DNA of 21,397 nt from a virus. The notes below the pieces were generated by a model. The model had not been told where the DNA came from and did not search any database. It saw only the letters and a list, made by a program, of their open reading frames with translations. Both the position numbers and the translations under genes were made by a program. Below, in pieces: positions 1 through 7,877 of the stretch (positions are counted from its first letter, which is position 1; each line of letters opens with the position of its first letter). The stretch is from IMG/VR virus record IMGVR_UViG_3300031758_000673, positions 1 to 21,397 of that record; one strand, given 5' to 3'.

Positions 1-877
1 CTGCTTGAGTAGAATCCGTCAGATCGCTTGTCGAGCTTAAATGAATCGCTGATGCCCCACCTGTACCGTTAGGCATAACATTGAGAGCTGTGGTGGCGTT
101 AGTCGTGCTGTTTTGAAAAATTGTTGAGTTGTTACTGTAAGTAGCAAAAGCCCCCTGAATACGCCGTGCGTTACCACTAAAGATTAAATTAGCTGCAACA
201 GTCTGGTTAGCGTTATATGTCTGTGCTGCTGTAAACGTCTGAGCTTCTTCAAGGAACGCAAAGGTTCTATTGCCTGACACGGCAGGTATGGTTATCGTAC
301 GTGCGGCATCCGTGGTGTAGCTGATAGTGGCCTTGTTGGTCTGCGTACCGACGAGGAGCGTGTCGATAGTACCCGTTGTAAAGACACCAGTAGAAGGCGT
401 TGCAGCGCCAATAGGCGTGTCGTCAATAGAACCGCCATTAATATCTACGTAATCATCCGCAAATCTTACGTTAGTACCATCACAAAATACATGCGCCTTT
501 TTACCATTAGGTATTGTTACGCCCGTGCCAGCAGCGGTTTTAATAACGATACTTTGCCCTGATGGTGTACCGGTAGTGTTGTTTTCAACAATGTATTGTT
601 TTTGACGGTTGGGTATAACTACATTGCTAGTCCCTGTTAAATTGCCAGAAGACTGAATATTTAGCACTAAGTTACGCACCGCCTGAGGTGAGTTGCTATC
701 GATATACTCTAGATTAAGAGGCCCAGTTGGCGCATTAATACTTGCTGAAGCTCGTCCCGTAATTGCTTCCGGCAATGTGTCGGCTATATTGGTGTTGGTG
801 GTTGTACCCCAGGTACCCGCCTGCTCACCGGTACCTATCTCTTCGATGTTTAGAAGGTTGTTGTATGAACTTGCCAT
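1..877 (-). CDS. Tail fibre / virion surface protein, C-terminus cut by window edge
   Basis: I translated this directly: an ATG at 875-877 opens a frame with no stop for 292 codons to the left edge, so the C-terminal part lies outside the window. A good ribosome site (TTGGAG, 7 nt upstream) supports the start. The first residues contain GEQAGTWGTTTNTN, an N-terminal signature I recall from many uncultured-phage fibre proteins. Further on, around residues 140-170, is a VDINGGSIDDTPIGAATPST segment, which is common where fibre proteins link repeated beta modules. The chain is rich in Thr, Asn, Gly and Ala with almost no Cys, as expected for a trimeric beta fibre. It is the last gene of the receptor-binding module visible here, 20 nt after the assembly-chaperone-like gene. 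The role as a fibre is an inference from family resemblance; the receptor is unknown. Confidence 0.8.
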   Translation of the reverse strand, partial: MASSYNNLLNIEEIGTGEQAGTWGTTTNTNIADTLPEAITGRASASINAPTGPLNLEYIDSNSPQAVRNLVLNIQSSGNLTGTSNVVIPNRQKQYIVENNTTGTPSGQSIVIKTAAGTGVTIPNGKKAHVFCDGTNVRFADDYVDINGGSIDDTPIGAATPSTGVFTTGTIDTLLVGTQTNKATISYTTDAARTITIPAVSGNRTFAFLEEAQTFTAAQTYNANQTVAANLIFSGNARRIQGAFATYSNNSTIFQNSTTNATTALNVMPNGTGGASAIHLSSTSDLTDSTQA

Positions 878-897
878 GATTTACTCCAATAAGTTTG

Positions 898-1326
898 TTA
901 CATTGTAGGCCACTGCACAGAATACGGGAAGCTCTCTTGCTGCGGTAGGTCACGCAATGCCTGCCGATAAGTCTCCCACGCAGTACGATCTACAGGCGCA
1001 TCTAATACCTGGGTCCAATCACTGTCTGTAAGAAGCTGGTTCCTCTTAGCCCTTACGTTGGCTGCGGCCTTGTCTTCAGATAACTGAATGACCTGCCATA
1101 CCTGAGTCCACTTGTCATCTACCCGCACCGGCGTGGTCTGCTCATGTCTTTGGGTAAGAGGATCAACTACTGGCGGCGTGACCTCAACAATAGGATAGAC
1201 GCTGTAGTTTGCAAGAATGCCTTCTGTAATGTAGGCAGGGAAACTTGTGTTGGGATTGTCTTTGCGGAGTTGCCCTATCGTGTAAGGAAACTGCACAGAA
1301 CCATTAGATACTTTTACATAAAGCAT
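898..1326 (-). CDS. Phage tail assembly chaperone-like protein (Phage_tail_APC type)
   Basis: This is a 142-residue protein. The C-terminal third (about residues 93-140) has the typical pattern of the small tail assembly chaperone family, Pfam Phage_tail_APC: R-x-x-L-L-x-x-S-D-W-T-Q, then D-A-P-V-D, then a W-x-x-Y-R-Q-A-L-R-D-L segment and a final P-x-x-x-x-W-P. The N-terminal half (about residues 1-60) is a small beta-like domain ending in a Pro/Val-rich linker. Proteins of this type sit beside fibre genes and are thought to help fold or attach the fibre, and this one lies between two adhesin genes. The start follows AAAGGAAAG. The family assignment is from memory of the motif; which fibre it serves is not shown. 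Confidence 0.75.
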   Translation of the reverse strand: MLYVKVSNGSVQFPYTIGQLRKDNPNTSFPAYITEGILANYSVYPIVEVTPPVVDPLTQRHEQTTPVRVDDKWTQVWQVIQLSEDKAAANVRAKRNQLLTDSDWTQVLDAPVDRTAWETYRQALRDLPQQESFPYSVQWPTM

Positions 1327-1338
1327 GATCTTTCCTTT

Positions 1339-3588
1339 CTAGGAAATTGTGAACTGCCATACAACATCGTTGGCCGACCCAACAACATAAAAACTTAAAC
1401 CATCGTCTTTGAACCATACCGCACTTGGGTTAGTTTCATAAACACCTACTGCAAAACTTTTAGTTGCATAAGATGCGGTAGAAACATCCCACGGTGTTGC
1501 TAATGTGTATTGATAAACCGTGTCGTTAGCAAATCCAACAATGTACATTGCTGAACCGTTGTTACCTATAAAAACTGCATATGGAGATGTTTCTTGCGTT
1601 GCAACACTAAAAGACTTGCTTGCATACGAAGCAGTAGATAAATCCCATGCAGAAGATAAAGTGTATTGGTAAACAGTATTGTTTGTTGTTCCTACTACAT
1701 ATAGTTTCGTTCCAGCATCACCAAAAAACATACCTCTAGGTAATGATTCTTGTGATGTAACACTAAAACTTACGGTGTCATATGTAGCAGTAGATATATT
1801 CCAAGCAGTTGAAAGACTGTATTGGTAGATTGCATCATTAGTGTTGGATAGCACATACATCTTAGTACCGTCATCTTTGAACTGTACTTGTGCTGGTGCT
1901 GCTCCTGTCTGAGTGCCAACACCAAACACACGCACATAAGATGCTGTCTGTACTTGCCATGCAGTAGATATGGAATACTGATTGACATCATCGCCTGTTT
2001 CACCAAGAACGTACATTTCTGTGCCGTCTGGTTTAAAAGTAACAGATCTTGGGCCATTCTCCTCCGCCGCCACACTTCTATAGTAAGAATTAGTAGTCGC
2101 AAGGTTCCATGCAGTACCTAGTGCAAAGCCCCATACACGGTCTGTAACTGAGCCGATTATATACATCTTAGTACCTGAGTCAGCAAAAGCGAGGCCAGAA
2201 CTATTGTTTTCTCCATTAATCGCTGCAAATGCATAAGACACAGAATCGTAAGATGCTGTACTTACATCCCATGCTGAAGATAAGGTGTATTGAAAAACTG
2301 TGTTATTAGAATTAGACAGAACATACATCTTAGTTCCATCATCTTTAAACTCAACTTTTGCTGGAGTTGTTCCAGTTTGTGCAAATACAGAAAACACTTG
2401 CACAAAAGAAGCCGTAGATACATTCCATGCAGTTGAAAGATTGTACTCATTTACATCATCACCAGATGACCCAATAATGTACATCTTAGTGCCGTCAGTT
2501 TTAAATGTAATTCCATTTGGCGTGATCTCTTGTGTCGCAACGCTAAAACTTACAGAGTCATAGGTCGCTGTTAGTACATCCCAAGCAGTCGCTAAAGAGT
2601 ATTGGTAAACGGTGTCATTAGAAGTTCCAACGATGTACATCTTCGTACCATCGTTCTTAAACGCTAATCCTTGCGGTGCTGACTCTTGTGCGTTTACATA
2701 CAACCCAGGGATAAGTGTCGCAACATCCCAAGCAGATGACATAGATTGCTGCCATACGGAGTCTGTTGTTGAACCTACAACATAGAGTTGAGTTCCGTCA
2801 GGTTTTATATAAACGCCATTAGGATTTATTTCACCAAACCAAGTATTAAAACTTGGTAAGGAAACTTTTGTAAATGATGCAGTGCTTACATTCCAAGCAG
2901 ACGAAAGAGCATATTGGTTTACATCATCACCAAGTGTCCCAATAACATACATTATTGTTCCGTCTGATTTGAAAAACACATCAGTTGGCAGAGTTTCTTG
3001 AGATGTAACACTAAAAGATAAACTGGCGTAAGAAGCCGTTGATAAATCCCAACCACTTGTGAGTGTGTATTGATAGACGGTATCGTTTACCTCCCCAACG
3101 ATATACATCTTCGTCCCTGAGTCACCAAAAAATAGCCCTCTAGGAGTTGCTTCTTGGCTGGTAACACTTAGGCTTACAGAATCATAAGATGCTGTGCTGA
3201 CATTCCATGCGGTAGATAAAGAATACTGATAAACCTCGTCATTACTACTAGATAGAACATACATTTTTGTTCCATCATCTTTGAACCTAACTTTTGCTGG
3301 ACTTGTTCCTGCTTGCGCCGATACAGAAAAGTTTTGAACATAAGATGCTGTGGTTACATCCCATGCTGTAGATAAATCATATTCATTTACGTCATCACCT
3401 GTTGATCCAATAACATACATCTTTGTACCGTCTGGCTTAAACTCCACTCCAGTTGGATTTATTTCCTCCGCACTCACATTTTTTCTAGGAAACACCGCCG
3501 TACTTGGTTGATACGGTGTGGATAAGTTGTATTGCAGGACGGCATCTCTTTGATCACCAAGGACATACATCTTCGTGCCATCAGAACT
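1339..3588 (-). repeat. Fifteen degenerate ~156-nt coding repeats
   Basis: These are tandem in-frame repeats of about 52 codons (49-55) inside the 800-residue adhesin. Individual copies differ at many silent and replacement sites. A higher order is visible: units 2, 5, 8 and 11 share G-D-D-V-N-(E/Q)-Y, and units 3, 9 and 12 share K-D-D-G-T-K-M-Y-V-L-S, which suggests growth by duplication of three-unit blocks. The repeats are protein-coding, with no spacer structure. Confidence 0.85.
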
Positions 3589-3741
3589 AAACTTTACATC
3601 TGTAGCGTTAATTTCATATCCAGAAATAGAAGCATTTGGCGCTATTCCTTCAAAGGTAGCAAAGGCTAAGTCCCAGGCGTTAGATACGGGAGGAGCTCCT
3701 CCTACCCCTGCTGCTGCTTGAAGAATATCTCTAACGCTCAT
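1339..3741 (-). CDS. Large repeat adhesin, 15 propeller-like units (tail fibre/receptor-binding candidate)
   Basis: This is an 800-residue protein built almost wholly of about 52-residue repeats. Each repeat has the pattern F-K-x-D-G-T-K-M-Y-V-x-G, then D-x-V-x-Q-Y-x-L-S-T-A-W-D-V-S-T-A-S-Y, then S-V-x-x-Q-E-x-x-P. I count 15 D-G-T-K-M-Y-type starts from residue 52 to 780. The last repeat stops after its first half (WQFTIS at the C-terminus), and the missing half is present at the N-terminus (NAWDLAFATF, residues 21-30), as in beta-propellers closed by a 'velcro' blade. The first 20 residues (MSVRDILQAAAGVGG) look like a short virion-attachment segment. The start overlaps the stop of the preceding fibre gene (TAATG), so translation is probably coupled. 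The likely role is a virion surface adhesin; no enzymatic motif is seen. Whether the units form two rings or one open array cannot be told here. Confidence 0.8.
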   Translation of the reverse strand: MSVRDILQAAAGVGGAPPVSNAWDLAFATFEGIAPNASISGYEINATDVKFSSDGTKMYVLGDQRDAVLQYNLSTPYQPSTAVFPRKNVSAEEINPTGVEFKPDGTKMYVIGSTGDDVNEYDLSTAWDVTTASYVQNFSVSAQAGTSPAKVRFKDDGTKMYVLSSSNDEVYQYSLSTAWNVSTASYDSVSLSVTSQEATPRGLFFGDSGTKMYIVGEVNDTVYQYTLTSGWDLSTASYASLSFSVTSQETLPTDVFFKSDGTIMYVIGTLGDDVNQYALSSAWNVSTASFTKVSLPSFNTWFGEINPNGVYIKPDGTQLYVVGSTTDSVWQQSMSSAWDVATLIPGLYVNAQESAPQGLAFKNDGTKMYIVGTSNDTVYQYSLATAWDVLTATYDSVSFSVATQEITPNGITFKTDGTKMYIIGSSGDDVNEYNLSTAWNVSTASFVQVFSVFAQTGTTPAKVEFKDDGTKMYVLSNSNNTVFQYTLSSAWDVSTASYDSVSYAFAAINGENNSSGLAFADSGTKMYIIGSVTDRVWGFALGTAWNLATTNSYYRSVAAEENGPRSVTFKPDGTEMYVLGETGDDVNQYSISTAWQVQTASYVRVFGVGTQTGAAPAQVQFKDDGTKMYVLSNTNDAIYQYSLSTAWNISTATYDTVSFSVTSQESLPRGMFFGDAGTKLYVVGTTNNTVYQYTLSSAWDLSTASYASKSFSVATQETSPYAVFIGNNGSAMYIVGFANDTVYQYTLATPWDVSTASYATKSFAVGVYETNPSAVWFKDDGLSFYVVGSANDVVWQFTIS

Positions 3742-5087
3742 TATTTAATATCCTTAGCAAGTAATAATCCACGCCAAGTAGTGCCAGCATTGATGGTGAA
3801 AAACCCAATAATGTCTACACCAGAAGTGGTGAGTGTTGGCGGCGTTCCTCCCGCCCACGTGACACCAGAGAACCAGTTTACGGTCGCAGAACCACCATTA
3901 GTAAGCACCAATACAAACGCCCCAACGTCACCGCTGGTCGCTACGTTCGATACCGTAAACGTGGTCGTTCCAGAAATGGTTTTGGTAAAGTAGTTGCCCG
4001 CCGCTAGATCAATATCTGAAGCAGATACGGCGGTGCTTTTTTCTCGTAGACCAGTAATGACTGGCGTGGTAGCAAAAACCAACAAACCAGAACCTGTCTC
4101 ATCCGTAACAGCGGTAGCAAGGTTTGCAGACGAAGGAGTTCCTAGCCATGTGGCTACGCCGGCTCCAAGAGACGTAATCCCAGTACCACCGTTGCCAGCA
4201 GCAAGAGTTCCCGTGACCGCTCCAGATTGAGCAAGGTTAATAGCGCCAAAACCTATCGTTGTACCTGATCTACGCAGAACATTGTGGTCTGCTGCCGCTG
4301 TAATTGCAGCTAAGTCGCCTGTGCTATTTGCTGACCTACCTGCAACAGATAGGCCGGCTATCTGTGCAATGTTTGTAAATGGTAGATCGCCTGTAACCGC
4401 ATCAGTTGAAGCAAGGTTTATCGCGCCAAAAGCAAGCGCTGTTCCTGACCTACGAAGCACTTGATTATCAGTGCCTGCCGCAATGCTCGCATTGTCTGCC
4501 GTAGCATTACCTGTAACACCAAGAACTGAAAGGGCAGAACCTTGGGCAAGATTAGAGAATGGAAGATCTCCAGTGACAGCATCTGTTGACGCAAGGTTGA
4601 CTGCACCAAACGCTACTGATGTACCAGACCTACGAAGAACTTGGTTGTCTGTACCAGCAGCTATGCTTGCGTTGTCCGCTGTAGCGTTACCGGTGACCCC
4701 TAAAACAGAAAGAGCAGAACCTTGGGCCAAGTTAGTAAACCCAAGCCTGGCTGATATAGCTGGCGTAATCGTCGTGCCATCCACATACATCGACCGTTCG
4801 GCTGGATACGTACAGAAAATGTCCTTGGTGCCAGCGCTCCAGTTAACGGCGTTTCCAGAATTGGATGACTCTAAAATTGTGTCCCGGCTGAGTGTCGTAC
4901 CAGAGGATGTATAGGTTCCAATGCCTACCTCCCAGTCTGTCCCATTTGTCACTGCGTAGTAGGTTGTATTGCCGTCCCCAATAACGGAAAACGCCTGGTA
5001 ACCTGTTACGGCCCCGGCAAGCGTGTATGTGCCGGTGCTCGTTGTGGTCGTAGTCTCTTTGACTCTGTCTTTTAGTACAAGTGGCAT
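3741..5087 (-). CDS. Tail fibre-like virion protein with three 60-residue repeats
   Basis: This 448-residue protein begins with MPLVLKDRVKETTTTT. The domain over about residues 1-105 contains Y-x-A-F-S-V-I-G-D-G-N-T-T-Y-Y and W-E-V-G-I-G-T-Y-T-S-S-G-T-T-L-S-R-D-T, a recurrent N-terminal attachment domain of phage fibres that I recognise. Residues 117-176, 177-236 and 237-296 are three 60-residue repeats ending in A-V-T-G-D-L-P or a variant. Then come the G-N-G-G-T-G-I-T-S-L-G linker common in fibre proteins (about 299-309) and a C-terminal beta domain (about 345-448) ending WRGLLLAKDIK. It is preceded by AGAGGATAG and sits upstream of, and overlapping, the propeller-like adhesin. The two probably act together in the adsorption apparatus; that pairing is inferred from order alone. 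Confidence 0.8.
   Translation of the reverse strand: MPLVLKDRVKETTTTTSTGTYTLAGAVTGYQAFSVIGDGNTTYYAVTNGTDWEVGIGTYTSSGTTLSRDTILESSNSGNAVNWSAGTKDIFCTYPAERSMYVDGTTITPAISARLGFTNLAQGSALSVLGVTGNATADNASIAAGTDNQVLRRSGTSVAFGAVNLASTDAVTGDLPFSNLAQGSALSVLGVTGNATADNASIAAGTDNQVLRRSGTALAFGAINLASTDAVTGDLPFTNIAQIAGLSVAGRSANSTGDLAAITAAADHNVLRRSGTTIGFGAINLAQSGAVTGTLAAGNGGTGITSLGAGVATWLGTPSSANLATAVTDETGSGLLVFATTPVITGLREKSTAVSASDIDLAAGNYFTKTISGTTTFTVSNVATSGDVGAFVLVLTNGGSATVNWFSGVTWAGGTPPTLTTSGVDIIGFFTINAGTTWRGLLLAKDIK
4200..4739 (-). repeat. Three 180-nt coding repeats
   Basis: There are three consecutive 60-codon units, at 4560-4739, 4380-4559 and 4200-4379 in reading order. Units 1 and 2 differ at only four of 60 residues yet at many third-codon positions, while unit 3 is more diverged in protein sequence. 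Each unit contains V-L-R-R-S-G-T and F-G-A-x-N-L-A. The pattern fits an old duplication kept under protein-level selection. Confidence 0.85.
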
Positions 5088-5097
5088 GATCTATCCT

Positions 5098-5895
5098 CTA
5101 TGCTGCAACCGGTATCCAATTTGGATTCTGAGCATCGTTTATTACAACCCAATTTGGATTCTGAGCATCGTTTATTACGACCCAATTTGGGCTTTGCCGT
5201 TTGGGAGCAAAAGTCACTATCACTAAGTTTGCTGTTCCCGGTGTTATAATTGCGTTTTGAATTACGCTTGGTGCGTTTGTAGCAATTACTACTGCTCCAG
5301 CTTGAGGGAACACTGGTTGCCCAGGAACAACCTGTGGAGCTGATCCTGCAAATGTCGCAGACCCAACTAATGTAGTAATTGGGTTGTCAATCCCTGGCAA
5401 ACTTCCCTGCGCCAAAAGAGCGCCTGTTGCGGGAACAATGCCTAATTGAATAACTGGTGCTGCACCATTTAAAACGACCGCCCTTGTTGCTGGGCTAATA
5501 ATTCTTTGTGTTAAAACAATGCTTGGAGCAGACCCAATAATAAGGGTTGATCCAGTTGGAGCAATAAAGGTTTGCCTAAATAAACTTGGGGCGTGTCCCT
5601 GTAAATTAATTGCACCAGACGCCGGTTGCCTAACACTTCCAATTGCAGTGCCTGGAATATTTCCCTGTGTAACTATTGAACCCGTAACTGTGGATACAAA
5701 ACTTCCAACAGAAACTATGGGTTGCAACCCTTGCAACGAAACCGCACCTACAACTGTTGTAACCGTAAACGTGCGCTGTAAATTTGGAGCCGCACCAGCA
5801 ACAACAATTGCGCCAGTAGCTGGCGTTATCGCAAACTGTTCTATCCCCTCTTCTGCTGCAAAAGGGGCACCCGAAAACGGGGCTTGAGCAAACAT
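5098..5895 (-). CDS. Repeat-rich putative virion protein with P-N-W C-terminal repeats
   Basis: This 265-residue protein has no Cys and very few charged residues. From about residue 26 to 225 it consists of about nine or ten degenerate units of 20-24 residues with the core T-G-A-(I/V)-x-L-x-G-x-A-P-x-(V/I), a simple beta-strand/turn repeat. The last 30 residues switch to a tandem of PNWVVINDAQN-type units ending in PNWIPVAA. Similar P-N-W or P-G-W tails occur at the ends of other phage structural proteins I recall, but I know no assigned function. It starts after TAAGGAAG and lies between a small beta-rich virion gene and the fibre gene, so it is probably a minor tail or fibre-associated protein. 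No homologue with a known structure comes to mind. Confidence 0.65.
   Translation of the reverse strand: MFAQAPFSGAPFAAEEGIEQFAITPATGAIVVAGAAPNLQRTFTVTTVVGAVSLQGLQPIVSVGSFVSTVTGSIVTQGNIPGTAIGSVRQPASGAINLQGHAPSLFRQTFIAPTGSTLIIGSAPSIVLTQRIISPATRAVVLNGAAPVIQLGIVPATGALLAQGSLPGIDNPITTLVGSATFAGSAPQVVPGQPVFPQAGAVVIATNAPSVIQNAIITPGTANLVIVTFAPKRQSPNWVVINDAQNPNWVVINDAQNPNWIPVAA
5117..5190 (-). repeat. Near-identical 33-nt tandem repeat in the 3' end of a coding gene
   Basis: Units 5117-5149 and 5150-5182 differ at a single base, and a third partial copy begins at 5183 with CAATTTGG. They encode eleven-residue units of the N-P-N-W-V-V-I-N-D-A-Q type. The near identity contrasts with the strongly diverged short repeats in the rest of the same gene. 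Confidence 0.9.
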
Positions 5896-5911
5896 TTTGC
5901 TTCCTTACTGT

Positions 5912-6370
5912 TTAGGTAAGGGTAAATACGCCAGTAGCAGCAGGAAGAATCGTCAGGGTGTTGGGCGAAGTCACCGTAAATTGCGAGGAAGACAATTGGC
6001 ACCAGCAAAGAAGTCGCCCTGCACCAGCACCGGTTGAGTTACGAATCACAGCAAACTTCACATTGGTTAGCGAAGCGCCAGAAGCCGTAAACGTCAAACC
6101 TATAGTGGAGTAAGTAAACTTGTACTGTTTTGCCGAAGCACCGACCGTCCACTGTCCAGTTGCCGGAACAATATTTTTTCCGCCAGCTACATATCCGCCA
6201 GTAGCAGAAATTTCATTAGTTAACTGTGAATATGCTGTTAGAGTGAAAGTTGATGCGTTACTAGCAGAACGAGCCAAAACCATTTTAAATACGCCAGCAC
6301 CAAGAGTAATAGTACCGTTACCAATGTACTGTTTAGCCTTGTTGTAAAGTTGCCATGCAGATGCAGCCAT
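5912..6370 (-). CDS. Small beta-rich putative virion protein
   Basis: This 152-residue protein starts MAASAWQLYNKAKQYIGNGT, has a central F-K-M-V-L-A-R-S-A-S-N segment and a Thr/Ser/Ala-rich, strand-forming remainder. The layout (a short helix, then K-M-x-L-x-x-S-A-x-x, then a Y-S-x-x-x-N-E-(I/V)-x-A-x-G-G-Y-x-A-G-G-type segment) resembles the protein at 8891-9304, so the two may be distant paralogues of a minor tail or decoration family. It is preceded by an excellent ribosome site (AAAGGAG). It directly follows the methyltransferase-DUF115 gene and opens the fibre block. The exact function is unknown. Confidence 0.65.
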   Translation of the reverse strand: MAASAWQLYNKAKQYIGNGTITLGAGVFKMVLARSASNASTFTLTAYSQLTNEISATGGYVAGGKNIVPATGQWTVGASAKQYKFTYSTIGLTFTASGASLTNVKFAVIRNSTGAGAGRLLCWCQLSSSQFTVTSPNTLTILPAATGVFTLT

Positions 6371-6371
6371 T

Positions 6372-7799
6372 TTAAATCTCCTTTAAGTCAGCACAAGAAG
6401 CGCCGGTTTCCAAAATATGACGGAGTAATCCACCCCGAATGTCTAACTCAATTTCATCACCTAGCATCTTAATTAAATCAATAAACTCTTGAGCCTGAGA
6501 AATCATCCATGGGTTGCAATAAAATATTTTGCCGCCCACATTGACCGGAACTACGGGTTGACCGTCGTTTTCTTTTTGTTCGTAAGCATGATGTTTATCG
6601 CCATCAAGACATGAATCACAACCGAACACATGAAATCTCTTAAAGCCCAACATCCTAAACAAAGGTATTGTTCTTAACAACACAGTAGAACCACCAGGAA
6701 CAGGGTACCAACGTTCATACTGACTTGCCAAGATTTCATTTAGGATTTCGGTGCTGGTGTGCCAGATGTATGTCTGTTCTTTAGGCATCTTGGCAAACAC
6801 ACTTGGGTGGCATTGAGAGGCAATAAAATACTTACAGTCAGGAACTATTGGATCTACAAAACGATTGTTGTGCTCTTGAGCATCAACCATAACCATCGCA
6901 GATGGTGTAATACCATTATCAATACAATATCTGTAAGCATTGTTAATGGTGATTAATTTGACCCCATCTTCCCGAAGTTTGCGAATTTCTTCGATACTAT
7001 TAGCTAAAGATGGACCACCACCCACAATCATAACTTCTACATTATTGGTTGGATATGGTTGAACTTGTTGAAATCCTAAAGATATGTTGTGTTTTACTTG
7101 CTCTTTAATTTTTTCTTCTGAAGTATTTAATACACCACAATCAACAATCTCATTACCAGACGCCCATGCAGAAACATAAAAGTAAGCATAGCCAGACTCT
7201 TCTTTTGACCAGTGGATCAAACAATTTCTATCATTAAATTTTTTAAGCCACCAATCATAAGAATGAACACTTAGATGCAGTTTATGCCCTAACAACTTAC
7301 CCATCTGATCATCTTCCGTAGAAATCTGAAAAAAAACATGATGGCAAGCTGCTAAACAATTATCTAAAACCCGATCCACATGATGCGGTCGAATGTGTTC
7401 CATAACATCTGTACAAAATCCATATGCCGCTTTAATTTCTAACGGCTGAGATAAATCATGCTCTTTGAAACGCATTACATGGCTTTGGGTTTCTAGCATT
7501 GGGCGAATGTCAGGATCTAAGCAGTTGTCTGCAAAATCCACCATCGTTACATCCAACCCACCAAAGAAGGCTAAGTTCAAAGCCCCCCTGCCAGTACCAC
7601 ATCCTAGATCAATAACAGACGCACCACGAGGGGGTTTAGCTTGGGCTAAAAATTCAAACGCCGCCCCTTCGCCTGGAGCTACTTTTCTGTACTCAGGACG
7701 TTCCCACATCATTCTATAAAGATCTTTTTCTAGTGGTCGATCACTAGAAATTCTAACTTGTGGAGCCTTGCCTATAATTCCGTTAAATGAAGTAGACAT
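6372..7799 (-). CDS. SAM methyltransferase fused to DUF115/Maf-like domain
   Basis: This is a 475-residue two-domain protein. Residues about 45-215 form a class I SAM-dependent methyltransferase: motif I V-I-D-L-G-C-G-T-G-R-G at 62-72, the acidic strand end T-M-V-D-F-A at 85-90, and D-V-M-E-H at 131-135. Residues about 253-455 match the DUF115 (MptE/Maf-like) fold: V-M-I-V-G-G-G-P-S-L at 256-265, M-V-D-A-Q-E-H at 304-310, P-G-G-S-T-V at 368-373 and F-G-C-D-S-C at 392-397. DUF115 proteins include flagellin-glycosylating Maf enzymes, so sugar transfer or glycan handling is plausible, but the substrate is unknown. A 78-nt AT-rich gap precedes it and its ribosome site is weak (AAAGAA), unlike its tightly packed neighbours. 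It may be an acquired accessory gene that modifies the virion or host surface. Confidence 0.85.
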   Translation of the reverse strand: MSTSFNGIIGKAPQVRISSDRPLEKDLYRMMWERPEYRKVAPGEGAAFEFLAQAKPPRGASVIDLGCGTGRGALNLAFFGGLDVTMVDFADNCLDPDIRPMLETQSHVMRFKEHDLSQPLEIKAAYGFCTDVMEHIRPHHVDRVLDNCLAACHHVFFQISTEDDQMGKLLGHKLHLSVHSYDWWLKKFNDRNCLIHWSKEESGYAYFYVSAWASGNEIVDCGVLNTSEEKIKEQVKHNISLGFQQVQPYPTNNVEVMIVGGGPSLANSIEEIRKLREDGVKLITINNAYRYCIDNGITPSAMVMVDAQEHNNRFVDPIVPDCKYFIASQCHPSVFAKMPKEQTYIWHTSTEILNEILASQYERWYPVPGGSTVLLRTIPLFRMLGFKRFHVFGCDSCLDGDKHHAYEQKENDGQPVVPVNVGGKIFYCNPWMISQAQEFIDLIKMLGDEIELDIRGGLLRHILETGASCADLKEI

Positions 7800-7877
7800 A
7801 ATATTCTTTAAAAAGAGGAATTAAATTGTTCGTTTTGGATGTTGTTAGAGACAAGTAAAGTTTCCAGTAAAGGCTAT

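Noticed and set aside
1325-1345. Short inverted repeat TTTCCT/AGGAAA around the stop of the propeller-like gene as a terminator
   Set aside because: It has only 6 bp of A/T-rich stem, no T tract, and overlaps the ribosome site of the next gene; chance is more likely.
1339-3588. Array-like repetition at about 156-nt period as a CRISPR or satellite
   Set aside because: The repeats are degenerate, maintain one open frame for 800 codons and encode a regular protein unit.
4471-4914. Plus-strand frame of about 147 codons with internal repeats
   Set aside because: Its repeats simply mirror the 60-codon repeats of the minus-strand fibre gene; there is no independent evidence for it.
5117-5190. CRISPR-like direct repeats
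   Set aside because: The 33-nt units are contiguous, with no spacers, in frame inside a gene and encode repeated P-N-W peptides.
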